This document shows, piece by piece, positions 26,519 through 35,876 of a DNA stretch of 64,000 bases (position 1 is its first letter; each line of letters begins with the position of its first letter). The notes under the pieces are model-generated. The model did not search any database, had not been told where the DNA came from, and saw nothing but the letters and a program-made list of their open reading frames with translations. Origin of the DNA: Halomonas litopenaei (GTDB taxonomy: Bacteria; Pseudomonadota; Gammaproteobacteria; Pseudomonadales; Halomonadaceae). A program made the position numbers and the translations under genes. The stretch is taken from NCBI RefSeq assembly GCF_003045775.1, contig NZ_PXNS01000012.1, positions 1 to 64,000 on the forward strand, in the 5' to 3' direction.

Positions 26519-27205
26519 TCAATCCAGGCCGCGCCGGGCCATCACTTCGGTGATGATCGGTACCGGCGTCATCAGATGGTCACGCATCATGCGCCGGGCC
26601 TTGCCGGCGTCCCGACTCAATACCGCCTCGGTCAGTGCCGCATGTTCGTCACGCTTGACCGCCAGGGCCTCGCTGGAAAACACCGTCTCGCGAAGCCACA
26701 GGTGGCGGTAGCGCTCGACCTGGTCGAACAGGGTCTCGCGCACCTGCATCAGGTGAGGCGAGTTGCAACCGGCCACGATGGCACTGTGGTAGGCCTTGTG
26801 GCGACTGTCCCAGATATCGAGCAGCTCCTCGGAGGAGCTGACGCTTTCGACCTTGGCCAGGGTGTGCGCGGTAGCGATGATATCGGCTTCCCAGCGATCG
26901 TCACCGCGTTGGATGGCCAACTCCAGCATCAGCCCCTCGAGCTGGGCGCGGGCATCGTACAGATCCTCGAGCTCCGCCAGCGACATGGGGGCCACCCGAT
27001 AACCACGTTGACTGATGGCAACCACCAGGCGATCGGCAACCAGCTGGGACAGGGCTTCGCGCAGCGGCCCCACGCCAAGGTCGTAGCGTTCTTTCAGCCT
27101 TGCCATCAACAGCTTTTCGCCCGGGGCGAAGACGCCACGAATGATGTCCTGCTTGAGCCAGCGGTAAGCGCTGATGGCGAGGTTCTGCTTGGGTGAGTCT
27201 TCCAT
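26519..27205 (-). CDS. glaR: GntR/FCD-family regulator, GlaR (CsiR)-like
   Basis: The 228-residue product has an N-terminal winged helix (YRWLKQDIIRGVFAPGEKL, then YDLGVGPLREALSQLVADRL) and a C-terminal all-helical FCD domain. The wording of these segments is very close to E. coli GlaR/CsiR, which represses the glutarate and 4-aminobutyrate-linked csiD-lhgO-gab operon. None of those target genes is near it here, so its regulon must lie elsewhere or differ. A small palindrome, CGACAATGTCG (27250-27260), lies 45 nt before the start and could be an autoregulatory site. Confidence 0.75.
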   Translation of the reverse strand: MEDSPKQNLAISAYRWLKQDIIRGVFAPGEKLLMARLKERYDLGVGPLREALSQLVADRLVVAISQRGYRVAPMSLAELEDLYDARAQLEGLMLELAIQRGDDRWEADIIATAHTLAKVESVSSSEELLDIWDSRHKAYHSAIVAGCNSPHLMQVRETLFDQVERYRHLWLRETVFSSEALAVKRDEHAALTEAVLSRDAGKARRMMRDHLMTPVPIITEVMARRGLD

Positions 27206-27399
27206 CTCGTGGCCCGTCCATGTATCACCGGGCCATCTTACCGCAATGCCGACAATGTCGATATTCTCCTAAGGCATCGGTCGGCACCCAGTTGTGTCGA
27301 TGGCAGCAGGTGCGGCTTTCCTATCTACGGCACCGATGGCTCGAGGCGGGCCCTTTGACCCGCAAGAGCGACGCGGCTCCAGCCTCGCCTGGTGGTTGT

Positions 27400-27460
27400 C
27401 GGGCAGCTACCGGGCAGATACCGGGCAGATACCGGGCAGCTACCGGGCAGATACCGGGTA
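27400..27460. repeat. 11-bp tandem array, five full units
   Basis: Units CGGGCAGCTAC and CGGGCAGATAC alternate in the order C, A, A, C, A at 27400, 27411, 27422, 27433 and 27444, with a partial sixth unit. The array lies in the 283-bp gap between the end of the sulP gene and the start of glaR. The 11-bp period is close to one DNA helical turn. Confidence 0.85.
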
Positions 27461-27488
27461 TCGTCCGGCGAGGCGAGTCTGGTGAACC

Positions 27489-29201
27489 TCAGTCCCGGGT
27501 ACGTCGAAGCTCCGTCCAGGCGGCATAGGTACTCAGGAACACGCGGCCGGTCAATTCATCGAGAAAGTCGGAATGCTTCAGCCGGTCCATCACCGGCCCC
27601 TTGACCTCGGCCAGGTGAAGGGTGACGCGAGAGTCCTTCAGACGGGCGTTGATCGCGTCCAGGCTTTCCAGCGCCGAGGCGTCGATCAGATTCACCGCAG
27701 AGCAGATAAGTACCACGTCGCTCAGCTCGGGGCGCTGGGCCACCAGGGTATAGAGGGTGTCCTCGAGGTAGCGGGCGTTGGCAAAATAGAGGCTTTCGTC
27801 GACCCGGAACAGGGCGAGATGGCTGACGGTCTCGACCTGATGCCGGGTGATCGAGCGGAAGTGCTCGCTGCCAGGGATGCGACCGACGATGGCGCTGTGG
27901 GGGCGACTGGTACGGTACAGGAAAAGCGCAATCGAGAGACCTACCCCGGCGATGATGCCGGCTTCGACGCCCTCCACCAGCGTCAGCAGCATGGTCACCG
28001 CCAGGGCCGAGAAGTCGCTGCGGGAGTAGCGCCAGGTCTGGCGAATCAGCGGGATATCCACCAGCGTCAGTATGGCCACGGTGATGGTGGCGGCGAGGGT
28101 GGCGATCGGAAGATGTTCCAGCAGGGGAGTGAGCGCCAGTGTCACCACGCCGATACCGATGGCGGCAAACAGACCGGCCATGGGGGTGCGTGCACCAGAC
28201 TGCTGATTGATCACGGTGCGTGACAGTCCACCGGTGACCGGCATGCCGGCGGTGACAGCAGCGGCCAGGTTGGCGCCGCCGAGTCCGATCAACTCCTGAT
28301 TGGGGGAGACGCGCTCGCGGCGCTTTGCTGCCAGCATCTGGGCCATCGAGATGGACTCGACAAAGCCCACCACACTGATCAACAGCGCCGGCACCAGCAG
28401 CGCGTGCCACAGGCCCAGCTCGAATGCCGGCAGACCGAAGGCTGGCAGGCCGGCGGGGATCTGCCCCACGGTCGCAACCCCCCTGGAGGCAAGATCCCAT
28501 CGCCAGCTGATCAGCGTGGTGACGACCACCGCCGCCACGGGACCTGCGCGTACCAGCATGCTGGCAGGCCCTCTGGGCAGGCCCAGTGCCGTCAGAGCGT
28601 GTTGACCATAGCGGCGGGTCGCCCACAGGAAAAGCAGGGTCGAGGCGCCCATCGCCAGGGTCATCAGGTTGGTCTGGTCGAGGTGGGATAGCTGGCTGTA
28701 GATCAGTGCCAGGGCGGTATAGCCACCGGCCTCGATGCCCAGCAGGTGAGATAGCTGACTGATGGCGATCAGCAGCCCCGAGGCTGAGAGAAAGCCACCG
28801 ATGACCGGGTGGCTGAGAAAGTTGGCGAAAAAGCCCAGGCGCAGCATGCCCATGGCGGTCAGCATCAGTCCCGACAGCAGTGCCAGCACCAGCGCCGCCT
28901 CGACGTACGCGGCGCTACCGGGAGTGGCCACCTTGGACAGAGCGGCGCCAGTCATCAGAGCGATGATCGCCACCGGGCCCACCGCCAGCGACCGGCTGGT
29001 GCCCAGCATGGCGTAGACCACCGCCGGTAGCAGACTGGCATAGAGTCCGACCACGGCAGGCAGACCCGCCAGAATGGCGTAGGCCAGCGATTGGGGGATC
29101 ACCATGACGGTGACGATGATACCCGCCAGCAGATCGCCCCCCAGCAGGCGCGGCGTATAGTGTGGCAACCAGGCAAGAATCGGGAGGTAACGCTTGATCA
29201 T
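27489..29201 (-). CDS. SulP-family anion transporter with STAS domain
   Basis: SulP proteins carry sulfate, bicarbonate or dicarboxylates across the inner membrane. The 570-residue product has the typical start (IIVTVMVIPQSLAYAILAGLP), about 11-14 membrane segments and a C-terminal STAS domain from about residue 440, with the conserved loop NLIDASALESLD. The substrate cannot be told from sequence; there is no adjacent carbonic anhydrase or sulfate-assimilation gene. The ATG at 29201 has only a weak ribosome binding site. Confidence 0.88.
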   Translation of the reverse strand: MIKRYLPILAWLPHYTPRLLGGDLLAGIIVTVMVIPQSLAYAILAGLPAVVGLYASLLPAVVYAMLGTSRSLAVGPVAIIALMTGAALSKVATPGSAAYVEAALVLALLSGLMLTAMGMLRLGFFANFLSHPVIGGFLSASGLLIAISQLSHLLGIEAGGYTALALIYSQLSHLDQTNLMTLAMGASTLLFLWATRRYGQHALTALGLPRGPASMLVRAGPVAAVVVTTLISWRWDLASRGVATVGQIPAGLPAFGLPAFELGLWHALLVPALLISVVGFVESISMAQMLAAKRRERVSPNQELIGLGGANLAAAVTAGMPVTGGLSRTVINQQSGARTPMAGLFAAIGIGVVTLALTPLLEHLPIATLAATITVAILTLVDIPLIRQTWRYSRSDFSALAVTMLLTLVEGVEAGIIAGVGLSIALFLYRTSRPHSAIVGRIPGSEHFRSITRHQVETVSHLALFRVDESLYFANARYLEDTLYTLVAQRPELSDVVLICSAVNLIDASALESLDAINARLKDSRVTLHLAEVKGPVMDRLKHSDFLDELTGRVFLSTYAAWTELRRTRD

Positions 29202-29301
29202 GGAAATACCGACGTCCTAGTCAGGGTATTGGGGGGCCTGGCGCAGGCGCTTGCCGAGAAACCTCTAGCCTAGCCGAAAGCGCTGAGCGAGTAGAGTCTT
29301 G

Positions 29302-30459
29302 TCAGCGCAGGCTCCTGGTACGCTGCATGAAACTCAGGTCCAGATGACGTTTCAGGCGGCTGGCCAGGCGTCCGCCCCACCAGGCGTTCCCGTAGAGCGC
29401 CAGGGCTTCGCCGTGGCCGAGATTGACGATGGACAAGGCCCGCGCAGGCGGGCGGTAAGAGGTCAGTGACGTCTGCGGGTCCAGCGATGCGATCAGGTTC
29501 CGGGCCAGTACGGGACCCTGACGAACCCCGTGGACGCCCAGCCGTGGCAAGGGATGGTCGATCAGTGCAGCACAGTCCCCGCTGGCAAAGACGCCGTCGG
29601 TCCCCTGGACCTTCAGCGACGGGTCGATGGCTATGCCGCGACCATCGATCGTCGGCAGGCCGAACTTCTCGAGTCCTCGCGGAGGACCCAGCCCAGTGGC
29701 GTCGACGATGTCGGACGCCGGCAGATGTCGGTCATGGTGGCTGTCGACGACAAGGATTCCGCGACGCTCCAGGGCTGCCAACAGGTAGCGTCGGGCTCGC
29801 GCGGGCGCTTCTGGCAAGGGGCCCGAGCCGCGATGTCGCAGGCGAATGGTCAGAGCACCAGCGGCGAGCTGGTGGTGGCGGCCGAGTGCTTCGATGGCGC
29901 AGGCGATCTCGACCCCGCTGGCGCCGGCACCGAGAATCTCGACGCTCACCGACTGTCGGCGCTGAAACCGACGCTCGAGGCTGCGCCGCAGCCGCACCAG
30001 ATGGGGGATGGGCTTGATCTGCCAGTGTGTCTGCTTGTCGCCTGGTAGCGAGGCTGCGCTATCGCCGCTGGCTTCATCATCGCTCGACCGCAACACAGGA
30101 GCAGAGCCCAGATTCAGCCCCAGTCGATCAAACGCCAGAGAGGTCCCGTTGGACAGCAGCGCCTGGCGCACGTCGGTGTTCAGCCCACAAAGACGCGCCC
30201 TGACCAGTGCAACCCCTCGCCCAAGACAGAGCGTCGCAGGATCGATCCTGTCGGTCGCAGGTGAATGGTCGCCGGCCAGCACGCCGCTGGCCAGGCCCGA
30301 GTACCAGAAGGCGCCGGGATCGACCAGGGTGACATCGAAGCGCGACAGCAAGGAGCTCTGGTGCAGCAGATGCAGATGGGCGTGGCCTGCCCCGATCAGC
30401 AGCAGCCGTGGCTTGCTGCCGATAGCGGTAGGGCGGGATCGCGCGGTGGTCGAGGACAT
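29302..30459 (-). CDS. FAD-dependent pyridine nucleotide-disulfide oxidoreductase (NDH-2-like)
   Basis: The 385-residue flavoprotein has an N-terminal FAD-binding motif in LLLIGAGHAHLHLL, a second dinucleotide-binding motif in VEILGAGASGVEIACAIE, and a C-terminal FAD motif TDGVFASGDCAAL. It resembles type II NADH dehydrogenases and the oxidoreductases found fused to, or beside, selenophosphate synthetase (SelD), but no selD is present here. No redox-active CxxC is seen. It may act at the membrane surface on quinones; that is inferred. It lies 100 nt upstream of sulP on the same strand. Confidence 0.75.
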   Translation of the reverse strand: MSSTTARSRPTAIGSKPRLLLIGAGHAHLHLLHQSSLLSRFDVTLVDPGAFWYSGLASGVLAGDHSPATDRIDPATLCLGRGVALVRARLCGLNTDVRQALLSNGTSLAFDRLGLNLGSAPVLRSSDDEASGDSAASLPGDKQTHWQIKPIPHLVRLRRSLERRFQRRQSVSVEILGAGASGVEIACAIEALGRHHQLAAGALTIRLRHRGSGPLPEAPARARRYLLAALERRGILVVDSHHDRHLPASDIVDATGLGPPRGLEKFGLPTIDGRGIAIDPSLKVQGTDGVFASGDCAALIDHPLPRLGVHGVRQGPVLARNLIASLDPQTSLTSYRPPARALSIVNLGHGEALALYGNAWWGGRLASRLKRHLDLSFMQRTRSLR

Positions 30460-30672
30460 GGGCGGCCGTCATCCTGAAAGCGAGTAGCGATCATCCCGGC
30501 TGACATGCGCGAGGTCAAAGTCGGTGCGCGCTGGACCTAACCCTATCTTCAGTCCATCGCTACCTCCAAAGGGAGCGCGAGGGGAGCATCGGCGACTTCT
30601 AGGCTTCATCTACGGGGCGAGACAGCACTTGATCGAACGTCGCCAGCAGACGCTCCCGTGGGAGCCTTACTC

Positions 30673-33174
30673 ATGCACATCCTGCTCGGGCCGTGTCCTC
30701 TCCCGTGGTTGAGGTCACTGCTACTGGTGAGACTCAGGAGACTTGTGCCGACCACCCTTGGCCTGCTGGCCATGGTCGCTTCTGCGATGCTATCGGGTGA
30801 TGAACTGGACGAGTCGCAGGGTGCTTCACTGACACTGTTGACCTCTTACCACCAGGGGTACCGGTGGAATGACGATGTGGTCAGCAGTGTCGAGGCGCGT
30901 TTTCGTCACGAAGCCAGCGCAGACCGACAACTGCTGGTGGAGTATGTCGATGCGCTGCGCCTGGCGCGGCCGCTGGCCCATGAGGCCCTGCTCCAGCGAT
31001 TGACCGCCAGCACCTTGAATGAAAGCGGCAGTCTGATCATTGCCGATGACCCCGCCATGGCCTTCTATCTGGAGTATCGTGACGAGCTCCCCTGGCCGCG
31101 CAAGGTGGTGGCACTGGGACTCAATGATGACCGCTTCAGGGAGCAGGCCCAGGCGCTTGGAGTGAAACTGCTCAAGTCCTACCCGGTCATGGCGCAGTCG
31201 CTCAATATGCTGGTGGAAACCTTTGGCTCACCGGTGCCTTTGATGCTGCTGGCCGAAGACTCCGAACACGCCTTCAATGTCGTCGATGACATGGTGGAGG
31301 TGATCGGCAGTGTCGCCGATGTGACCCTGGTCGATGTGGTCACTGGCTGGACCCCGGAGGAGGTGATCGAGCGATTGTCGCGAAGTCCCCCGGGAACTCG
31401 ACTGTACATGCAAGGGGGGCAGGACTCCGGTTGGTCCGAAGGGGCAGGAAGCACTGCCCATCGACTGGAAGCGCTGGCCGCCCAAGGCTATCCGGTGTTC
31501 TGCCATTTCGAATTCCAGATGGCGATAGGCTGTGCCGGCGGGGCGATTCTCGATGTCGACTTCCTTGCCCACGCCGCCGTGGAACTGGCGCTGACGCCAG
31601 CCTTTGACCTGGTACCGGCCAGTTCCTCGGTGATGGCCCAGCGTCACCTGATCGATGCCCGCTGGTACCGTCTGTTCGAGGGCCATGACAACCTCCCGTT
31701 CCAGTGGATCGGCGTTCGCGGGCGGCTGGAGCAGGTCGCGCGGGAGTATCGTCAGGCGTTGTACGGGGTGTCGGTGGTGGCGGTTGGCTCGCTGCTGGGC
31801 GTGGGGGCCTTGCTGGTGGCGCGCAACAGGTCACGACGTCTTCGTCGCAAGTTGATGGTCGATCAGCGCTTTGGTCTGCCTACCAGGCTGGCGTTGGTAA
31901 GCGACTATCGAGGCAGTCGATGCGAGGAGGTGGAGTGGCTGTTTGTGCTGGTCTCACCCGAACTCAGGAGCTATCGCAGGCGCTTTGGCAGCGGCAGTCT
32001 GGAGGGTCTTCTACGGATCAGTATCGATGTCTTCAAGGCGCACCTCCCCAAGGGCTGGCGGCTGTATCTGGGGGGCGAAGAGCAGCTGATTGGCATGGTC
32101 CCTGCCCAGGCCCACGGACCCGACGTGGAATCCCAGCTCGATAGCTACCTGGCCCTGGTGGGGCAGTTTCAGCAACGCGACAGCGCACGGGTCCTGCGCT
32201 GGCATGCCAGTGTGGTGGTGGTGCCCGGACACTCCACGGACCTGAGCAACTGTCTGGCTTCGCTGGAAGAGGGGGTGCAGCGGCTGGAAAGCGAAGGTTG
32301 GGTACGTCCGGTGCTCAGGGTGACCGCGGCGGGTCCCTATCACGAGACTCAGCTGCGTTGGCTGTGCCGGCAGGTCAGTCTGCTGATCGAGAATCCCGGC
32401 AATCAATGGCGTCTGGTGGCCCAACCCAAGATGGCGCCCTCGAGCAGAACCCTGGTCGGTGCCGAGGTGTTGATCCGCTGGTGTCATCCCGACGCGGGCA
32501 ATATTCCGCCGCCGGAGTTTCTTCCGGTCATTCTGATGCTCGGCCTGGCGGAGCGTTTCGACCGTTGGGTGATCGGCCGCACCCTGGATTGGTTGTTGGA
32601 ACTGCGAGGCGCGGACTGGCTCGGTACCGTCTCGGTCAATGTCCACCTTTCGACGCTCGTGGCCGATGACTTCCCCGATTTCATGGTGACTGAACTGGCG
32701 CGACGTCGGCTGCCTCCGCGCTGCCTGGCACTCGAACTGGTGGAGCACGAGCATGTCGATGACGTCGAGCGGGTTCAGCGACAGATGAGGCGGCTCCACG
32801 AACGCGGTATTGGCGTCGCCCTGGACGACTTCGGTAGCGGCTACACGGCCTTCAACCTGCTTCAGCGCCTGCCCCTGGCGGCGATCAAGCTGGATTATTC
32901 ATTACTTCACGCCGCGCGGCGTTTCGATCAGGCGCGTCAGGCGTATGCGGCGCTGGTGGGACTCTGCCATCGCATGGAACTGACGGTGGTGGCGGAAGGC
33001 GTCGAGACCGTCGAGGACGCAAGTTGGCTGATCACCCTGGGGGTCCAGGAAGGGCAGGGCTACTTCTTCGCGCCACCGATGGAGCTGGAGGATCTGGTCG
33101 CGGTCTATGGCGAGAAGCCAGCGGGCCCGATGCCGACGACGGTACTGCGTCAGGTGGGCACTCGGCGCTGCTGA
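30673..33174 (+). CDS. Membrane c-di-GMP phosphodiesterase: periplasmic sensor, degenerate GGDEF, EAL
   Basis: ATG 30673 follows GGGAG at 9 nt and is preferred to GTG 30658; 833 residues. A leading membrane segment is followed by a large periplasmic region like ABC-type substrate-binding sensors, then a second membrane segment (VVAVGSLLGVGALLVA), a degenerate GGDEF domain (GGEEQ in place of GGEEF, no I-site) and an EAL domain. The EAL signature reads AEVLIRW, with the metal and catalytic residues visible in SVNVH, ELVEHE, DDFGSGY, IKLD and AEGVE, so phosphodiesterase activity is likely. Its 3' end overlaps rarD by 25 bp on the opposite strand. Confidence 0.82.
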   Translation: MHILLGPCPLPWLRSLLLVRLRRLVPTTLGLLAMVASAMLSGDELDESQGASLTLLTSYHQGYRWNDDVVSSVEARFRHEASADRQLLVEYVDALRLARPLAHEALLQRLTASTLNESGSLIIADDPAMAFYLEYRDELPWPRKVVALGLNDDRFREQAQALGVKLLKSYPVMAQSLNMLVETFGSPVPLMLLAEDSEHAFNVVDDMVEVIGSVADVTLVDVVTGWTPEEVIERLSRSPPGTRLYMQGGQDSGWSEGAGSTAHRLEALAAQGYPVFCHFEFQMAIGCAGGAILDVDFLAHAAVELALTPAFDLVPASSSVMAQRHLIDARWYRLFEGHDNLPFQWIGVRGRLEQVAREYRQALYGVSVVAVGSLLGVGALLVARNRSRRLRRKLMVDQRFGLPTRLALVSDYRGSRCEEVEWLFVLVSPELRSYRRRFGSGSLEGLLRISIDVFKAHLPKGWRLYLGGEEQLIGMVPAQAHGPDVESQLDSYLALVGQFQQRDSARVLRWHASVVVVPGHSTDLSNCLASLEEGVQRLESEGWVRPVLRVTAAGPYHETQLRWLCRQVSLLIENPGNQWRLVAQPKMAPSSRTLVGAEVLIRWCHPDAGNIPPPEFLPVILMLGLAERFDRWVIGRTLDWLLELRGADWLGTVSVNVHLSTLVADDFPDFMVTELARRRLPPRCLALELVEHEHVDDVERVQRQMRRLHERGIGVALDDFGSGYTAFNLLQRLPLAAIKLDYSLLHAARRFDQARQAYAALVGLCHRMELTVVAEGVETVEDASWLITLGVQEGQGYFFAPPMELEDLVAVYGEKPAGPMPTTVLRQVGTRRC

Positions 33175-34049
33175 CGCAGGCTCGACCAGGAGTAGAGCGC
33201 CAGCGCGATCCAGATTAGCACGAAGGTAGTAAGCTGCTCGACCGCCAGGGGCTCGTTGAACACCCACAACGCAATCAGAAACTGCAGCGTCGGATTGATG
33301 TACATCAGAAATCCCAGAGTACCGAGGGTCAGCCGGCGCGCAGCGCCGGCAAAGGCCAGCAGCGGCAGGGCGGTCAGCACCCCGGAGGCCATCAGCAGCG
33401 CGGCGCTGTAGGGGGCGGTGAAGAATAGCGCCCCATCGAAGTGGCTGACCGGCAGCTGTTGTATCAGCAGCAGCGCCAGTGGAAGGAGCAGCAGCGTTTC
33501 GATGAACAGGCCCGACAGCCCGTCCAGCGCAAGCTGCTTGCGCAGCAGTCCGTAAGTGCCGAAGGACACCGCCAGGCACAGGCTCAGCCAGGGCAAGGTG
33601 CCCAACTGGAACAGCTGCAGCACGATGGCACCGAGGGCAAGGCCAATCGCCAGGCGCTGCGTCGGCGCGACGCGTTCCTTGAGCACCACCACGCCCAGTG
33701 CCACGTTGACCAGCGGTGTCATGAAATATCCCAGGCTCGCCTGCAGCACCCGATGAGTCTCTACCGAGTAGATATAAAGGCCCCAGTTGGCGCCGATGAG
33801 CAGAGCGCAGGCGAGCGCCGGCAGCAGTTGTCGAGGTGCCTGGCGAATATTGGCGATGACCGACCAGCGCTTGAGCAGACTGATGACCAGTGCCAGAAAC
33901 AGGCACGACCAGATGACACGATGGGCGAGTATCTCGAGTGCACCTACGCCGTCGAACAATGCGAAGAAAAGGGGGAATCCACCCCAGGTGCCGTAAGCCA
34001 GCAGCGCAAAGGCGACGCCCTGGGCCGAGGGAGTGGAGAGTCCTTTCAT
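33150..34049 (-). CDS. rarD: RarD-type EamA transporter
   Basis: The 299-residue inner-membrane protein has ten hydrophobic segments in two EamA repeats. RarD-specific stretches include EILAHRVIWSCLF, NWGLYIYSVETHRV and ASLGYFMTPLVNVALG. The transported compound is unknown for this family. The last 25 bp overlap the end of the EAL gene on the other strand. A 12-bp tandem triplet lies just upstream of its start. Confidence 0.88.
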   Translation of the reverse strand: MKGLSTPSAQGVAFALLAYGTWGGFPLFFALFDGVGALEILAHRVIWSCLFLALVISLLKRWSVIANIRQAPRQLLPALACALLIGANWGLYIYSVETHRVLQASLGYFMTPLVNVALGVVVLKERVAPTQRLAIGLALGAIVLQLFQLGTLPWLSLCLAVSFGTYGLLRKQLALDGLSGLFIETLLLLPLALLLIQQLPVSHFDGALFFTAPYSAALLMASGVLTALPLLAFAGAARRLTLGTLGFLMYINPTLQFLIALWVFNEPLAVEQLTTFVLIWIALALYSWSSLRQQRRVPT

Positions 34050-34069
34050 GCCGCGAATTCCCGTTCAGA

Positions 34070-34105
34070 GTTGGTGTCGACGTTGGTATCGATGTTGGTA
34101 GCGAA
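34070..34105. repeat. Three degenerate 12-bp tandem units upstream of rarD
   Basis: Units GTTGGTGTCGAC, GTTGGTATCGAT and GTTGGTAGCGAA run head to tail in the divergent rarD/yafV region. Confidence 0.6.
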
Positions 34106-34246
34106 GGTTGAGCTGATCGCCGCGTCGCGTCAGGCCGGATGACGGTGGGGTTTGCCGGGGCCTGGGGCATTCGACCGTTGCCACCTGCTGCGACAAGGCG
34201 CTGTGTCGTTTAGGCTAGGGGGACGACGTCAATTGATGAGACTACC

Positions 34247-35062
34247 ATGACACAGCTGCGTACGACGCTTGTCCAGTGCAACCTTCACTGGGAAGATCCC
34301 GAGTCCAACTGCCGGATGCTGGAGGACAGCCTGGCGGACCTGGGCGCCAACGATACCGACCTGATCGTGCTGCCGGAAATGTTCGCCACCGGGTTCACCA
34401 TGAACTCACGCGAGATGGCCCAGCCCATGGCGGACAGCAGCGTGGTGGCATGGCTTGTGGATCAGGCTCGCCAACGAGGCTGCGTGGTCACCGGCAGCGT
34501 TGCCATCGAGGAGCAGGGCGAGTACTTCAACCGCCTGGTCTGGGCGCGACCGGACGGCGACATCAGCTGGTACGACAAGCGCCATCTCTTCCGCATGGCA
34601 GGCGAGCATGAACGCTACGACATGGGTCGTGAGCGCGTGATCGTCGAGCTCAATGGCTTCCGCATCCTGCTGAGCGTCTGCTACGACCTGCGATTTCCGG
34701 TATGGCTGCGTCAACGCCAGAACCCATCGACCCACTTCGAATATGACGCCCTTCTATGTGTTGCCAACTGGCCGGCGCCGAGGCGCCACCCCTGGCGCAC
34801 ACTGCTGCAGGCGCGTGCCATCGAGAACCTGGCCCCTGTGATCGGTGTCAACCGCGTCGGTGAGGACGCCAAGGGCCTCGCCTACTCGGGTGACTCCATG
34901 TTGATCGATGCCAAGGGTGAGGCGCTGATCGACGAGGCGCGTGATGAGCCCTTTGTCAAGACCGGTGTGCTCGACCGCGACGAATTGGCGGCATTCCGGG
35001 AGAAGTTCCCGGCATGGCAGGATGCCGATGCCTTTCAACTCGCCGATGACGAGGCCAACTGA
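34247..35062 (+). CDS. yafV: Omega-amidase / nitrilase-family hydrolase YafV
   Basis: Omega-amidases hydrolyse alpha-ketoglutaramate and similar amides, repairing by-products of glutamine transamination. The 271-residue product has the nitrilase triad: Glu44 in LPEMFATGF, Lys111 in YDKRHLF and Cys145 in CYDLRFP, and aligns with E. coli YafV over its whole length. The final A of its TGA stop is the first base of the rsuA ATG, so the pair is translationally coupled. Confidence 0.9.
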   Translation: MTQLRTTLVQCNLHWEDPESNCRMLEDSLADLGANDTDLIVLPEMFATGFTMNSREMAQPMADSSVVAWLVDQARQRGCVVTGSVAIEEQGEYFNRLVWARPDGDISWYDKRHLFRMAGEHERYDMGRERVIVELNGFRILLSVCYDLRFPVWLRQRQNPSTHFEYDALLCVANWPAPRRHPWRTLLQARAIENLAPVIGVNRVGEDAKGLAYSGDSMLIDAKGEALIDEARDEPFVKTGVLDRDELAAFREKFPAWQDADAFQLADDEAN

Positions 35063-35757
35063 TGCGTCTGGACCGCTTTCTCAGCGAGACCACCGACCTG
35101 ACGCGTAGCCTGGCCAAGCGGGCCCTGGTGCGCGGGGAGGTAACGGTCAACGGCGAGCTTGAAAAGAAGGCTGCGCGACATGTGGCGAGTGATGACGAGG
35201 TGCGCTGGGAGGGACGACTTCTTGAGCTGGTTGGACTTCGTTACATCATGCTGCACAAGCCCGTCGGGGTGGAGTGCACGGCCAGACGGGGACTCTACCC
35301 GCGGGCGGTTGACCTGATCGATCTGCCCAAGGCCGAGCGTCTGCAGCCGGTAGGGCGGCTGGACGTCGACACCACTGGCTTGCTGTTGTTGAGCGACGAT
35401 GGCCAGTGGTCCCACCGCATCACCTCGCCTCGCCATCGCAGCGCCAAGATATACCAGGCCCTGCTGGCACGGGACCTGGACGACCCTGACGAGGCCGTCG
35501 CACGTTTTGCCGAGGGCATCATGCTGGAGGGCGAGGAGACCCCGACGCGTCCCGCTACCCTGACCTGTCACGGGCCGAGGGAGGTCGAACTCGCCATCGT
35601 CGAAGGGCGTTATCATCAGGTCCGTCGCATGTTCGCCGCCATCGGCAACCATGTCGAAACGCTGCATCGCCACACGATCGGACCCTTGACACTGGATGCG
35701 TCACTCGAACCCGGCCAATGGCGCGAATTGACAGCCGAGGAACGCGAGCTGTTTTAA
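35062..35757 (+). CDS. rsuA: 16S rRNA pseudouridine(516) synthase
   Basis: RsuA makes pseudouridine 516 in 16S rRNA. The 231-residue product has an N-terminal S4 RNA-binding domain (MRLDRFLSETTDL, with NGELEKK), the catalytic GRLDVDTTGLLLL with Asp101, and the C-terminal motif EGRYHQVRRMFAAIGNHV. The TAA stop lies in a small inverted repeat, and a 39-bp tandem array begins on its last base. Confidence 0.92.
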   Translation: MRLDRFLSETTDLTRSLAKRALVRGEVTVNGELEKKAARHVASDDEVRWEGRLLELVGLRYIMLHKPVGVECTARRGLYPRAVDLIDLPKAERLQPVGRLDVDTTGLLLLSDDGQWSHRITSPRHRSAKIYQALLARDLDDPDEAVARFAEGIMLEGEETPTRPATLTCHGPREVELAIVEGRYHQVRRMFAAIGNHVETLHRHTIGPLTLDASLEPGQWRELTAEERELF

Positions 35758-35873
35758 CAGCGCTGGTTTGGATTGCAGCAGCGGGCGCTGGTGTGACAGC
35801 GCTGGTTTGGATTGCAGCAGCGGGCGCTGGTGTGACAGCGCTGGTTTGGATCGCAGCAGCGGGCGCTGGATTG
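35757..35873. repeat. 39-bp tandem array, three units, starting at the rsuA stop codon
   Basis: Units 35757-35795, 35796-35834 and 35835-35873 are identical except for one base change and a variant end in the third. The unit equals 13 codons, and the array stays open in frames on both strands, giving the peptide repeat TALVWIAAAGAGV on the plus strand. No ribosome binding site supports translation. Confidence 0.9.
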
Positions 35874-35876
35874 ACT

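Noticed and set aside
35757..35873. 39-bp and 31-bp arrays considered as CRISPR
   Set aside because: Units are directly adjacent without unique spacers, and no cas genes are present.
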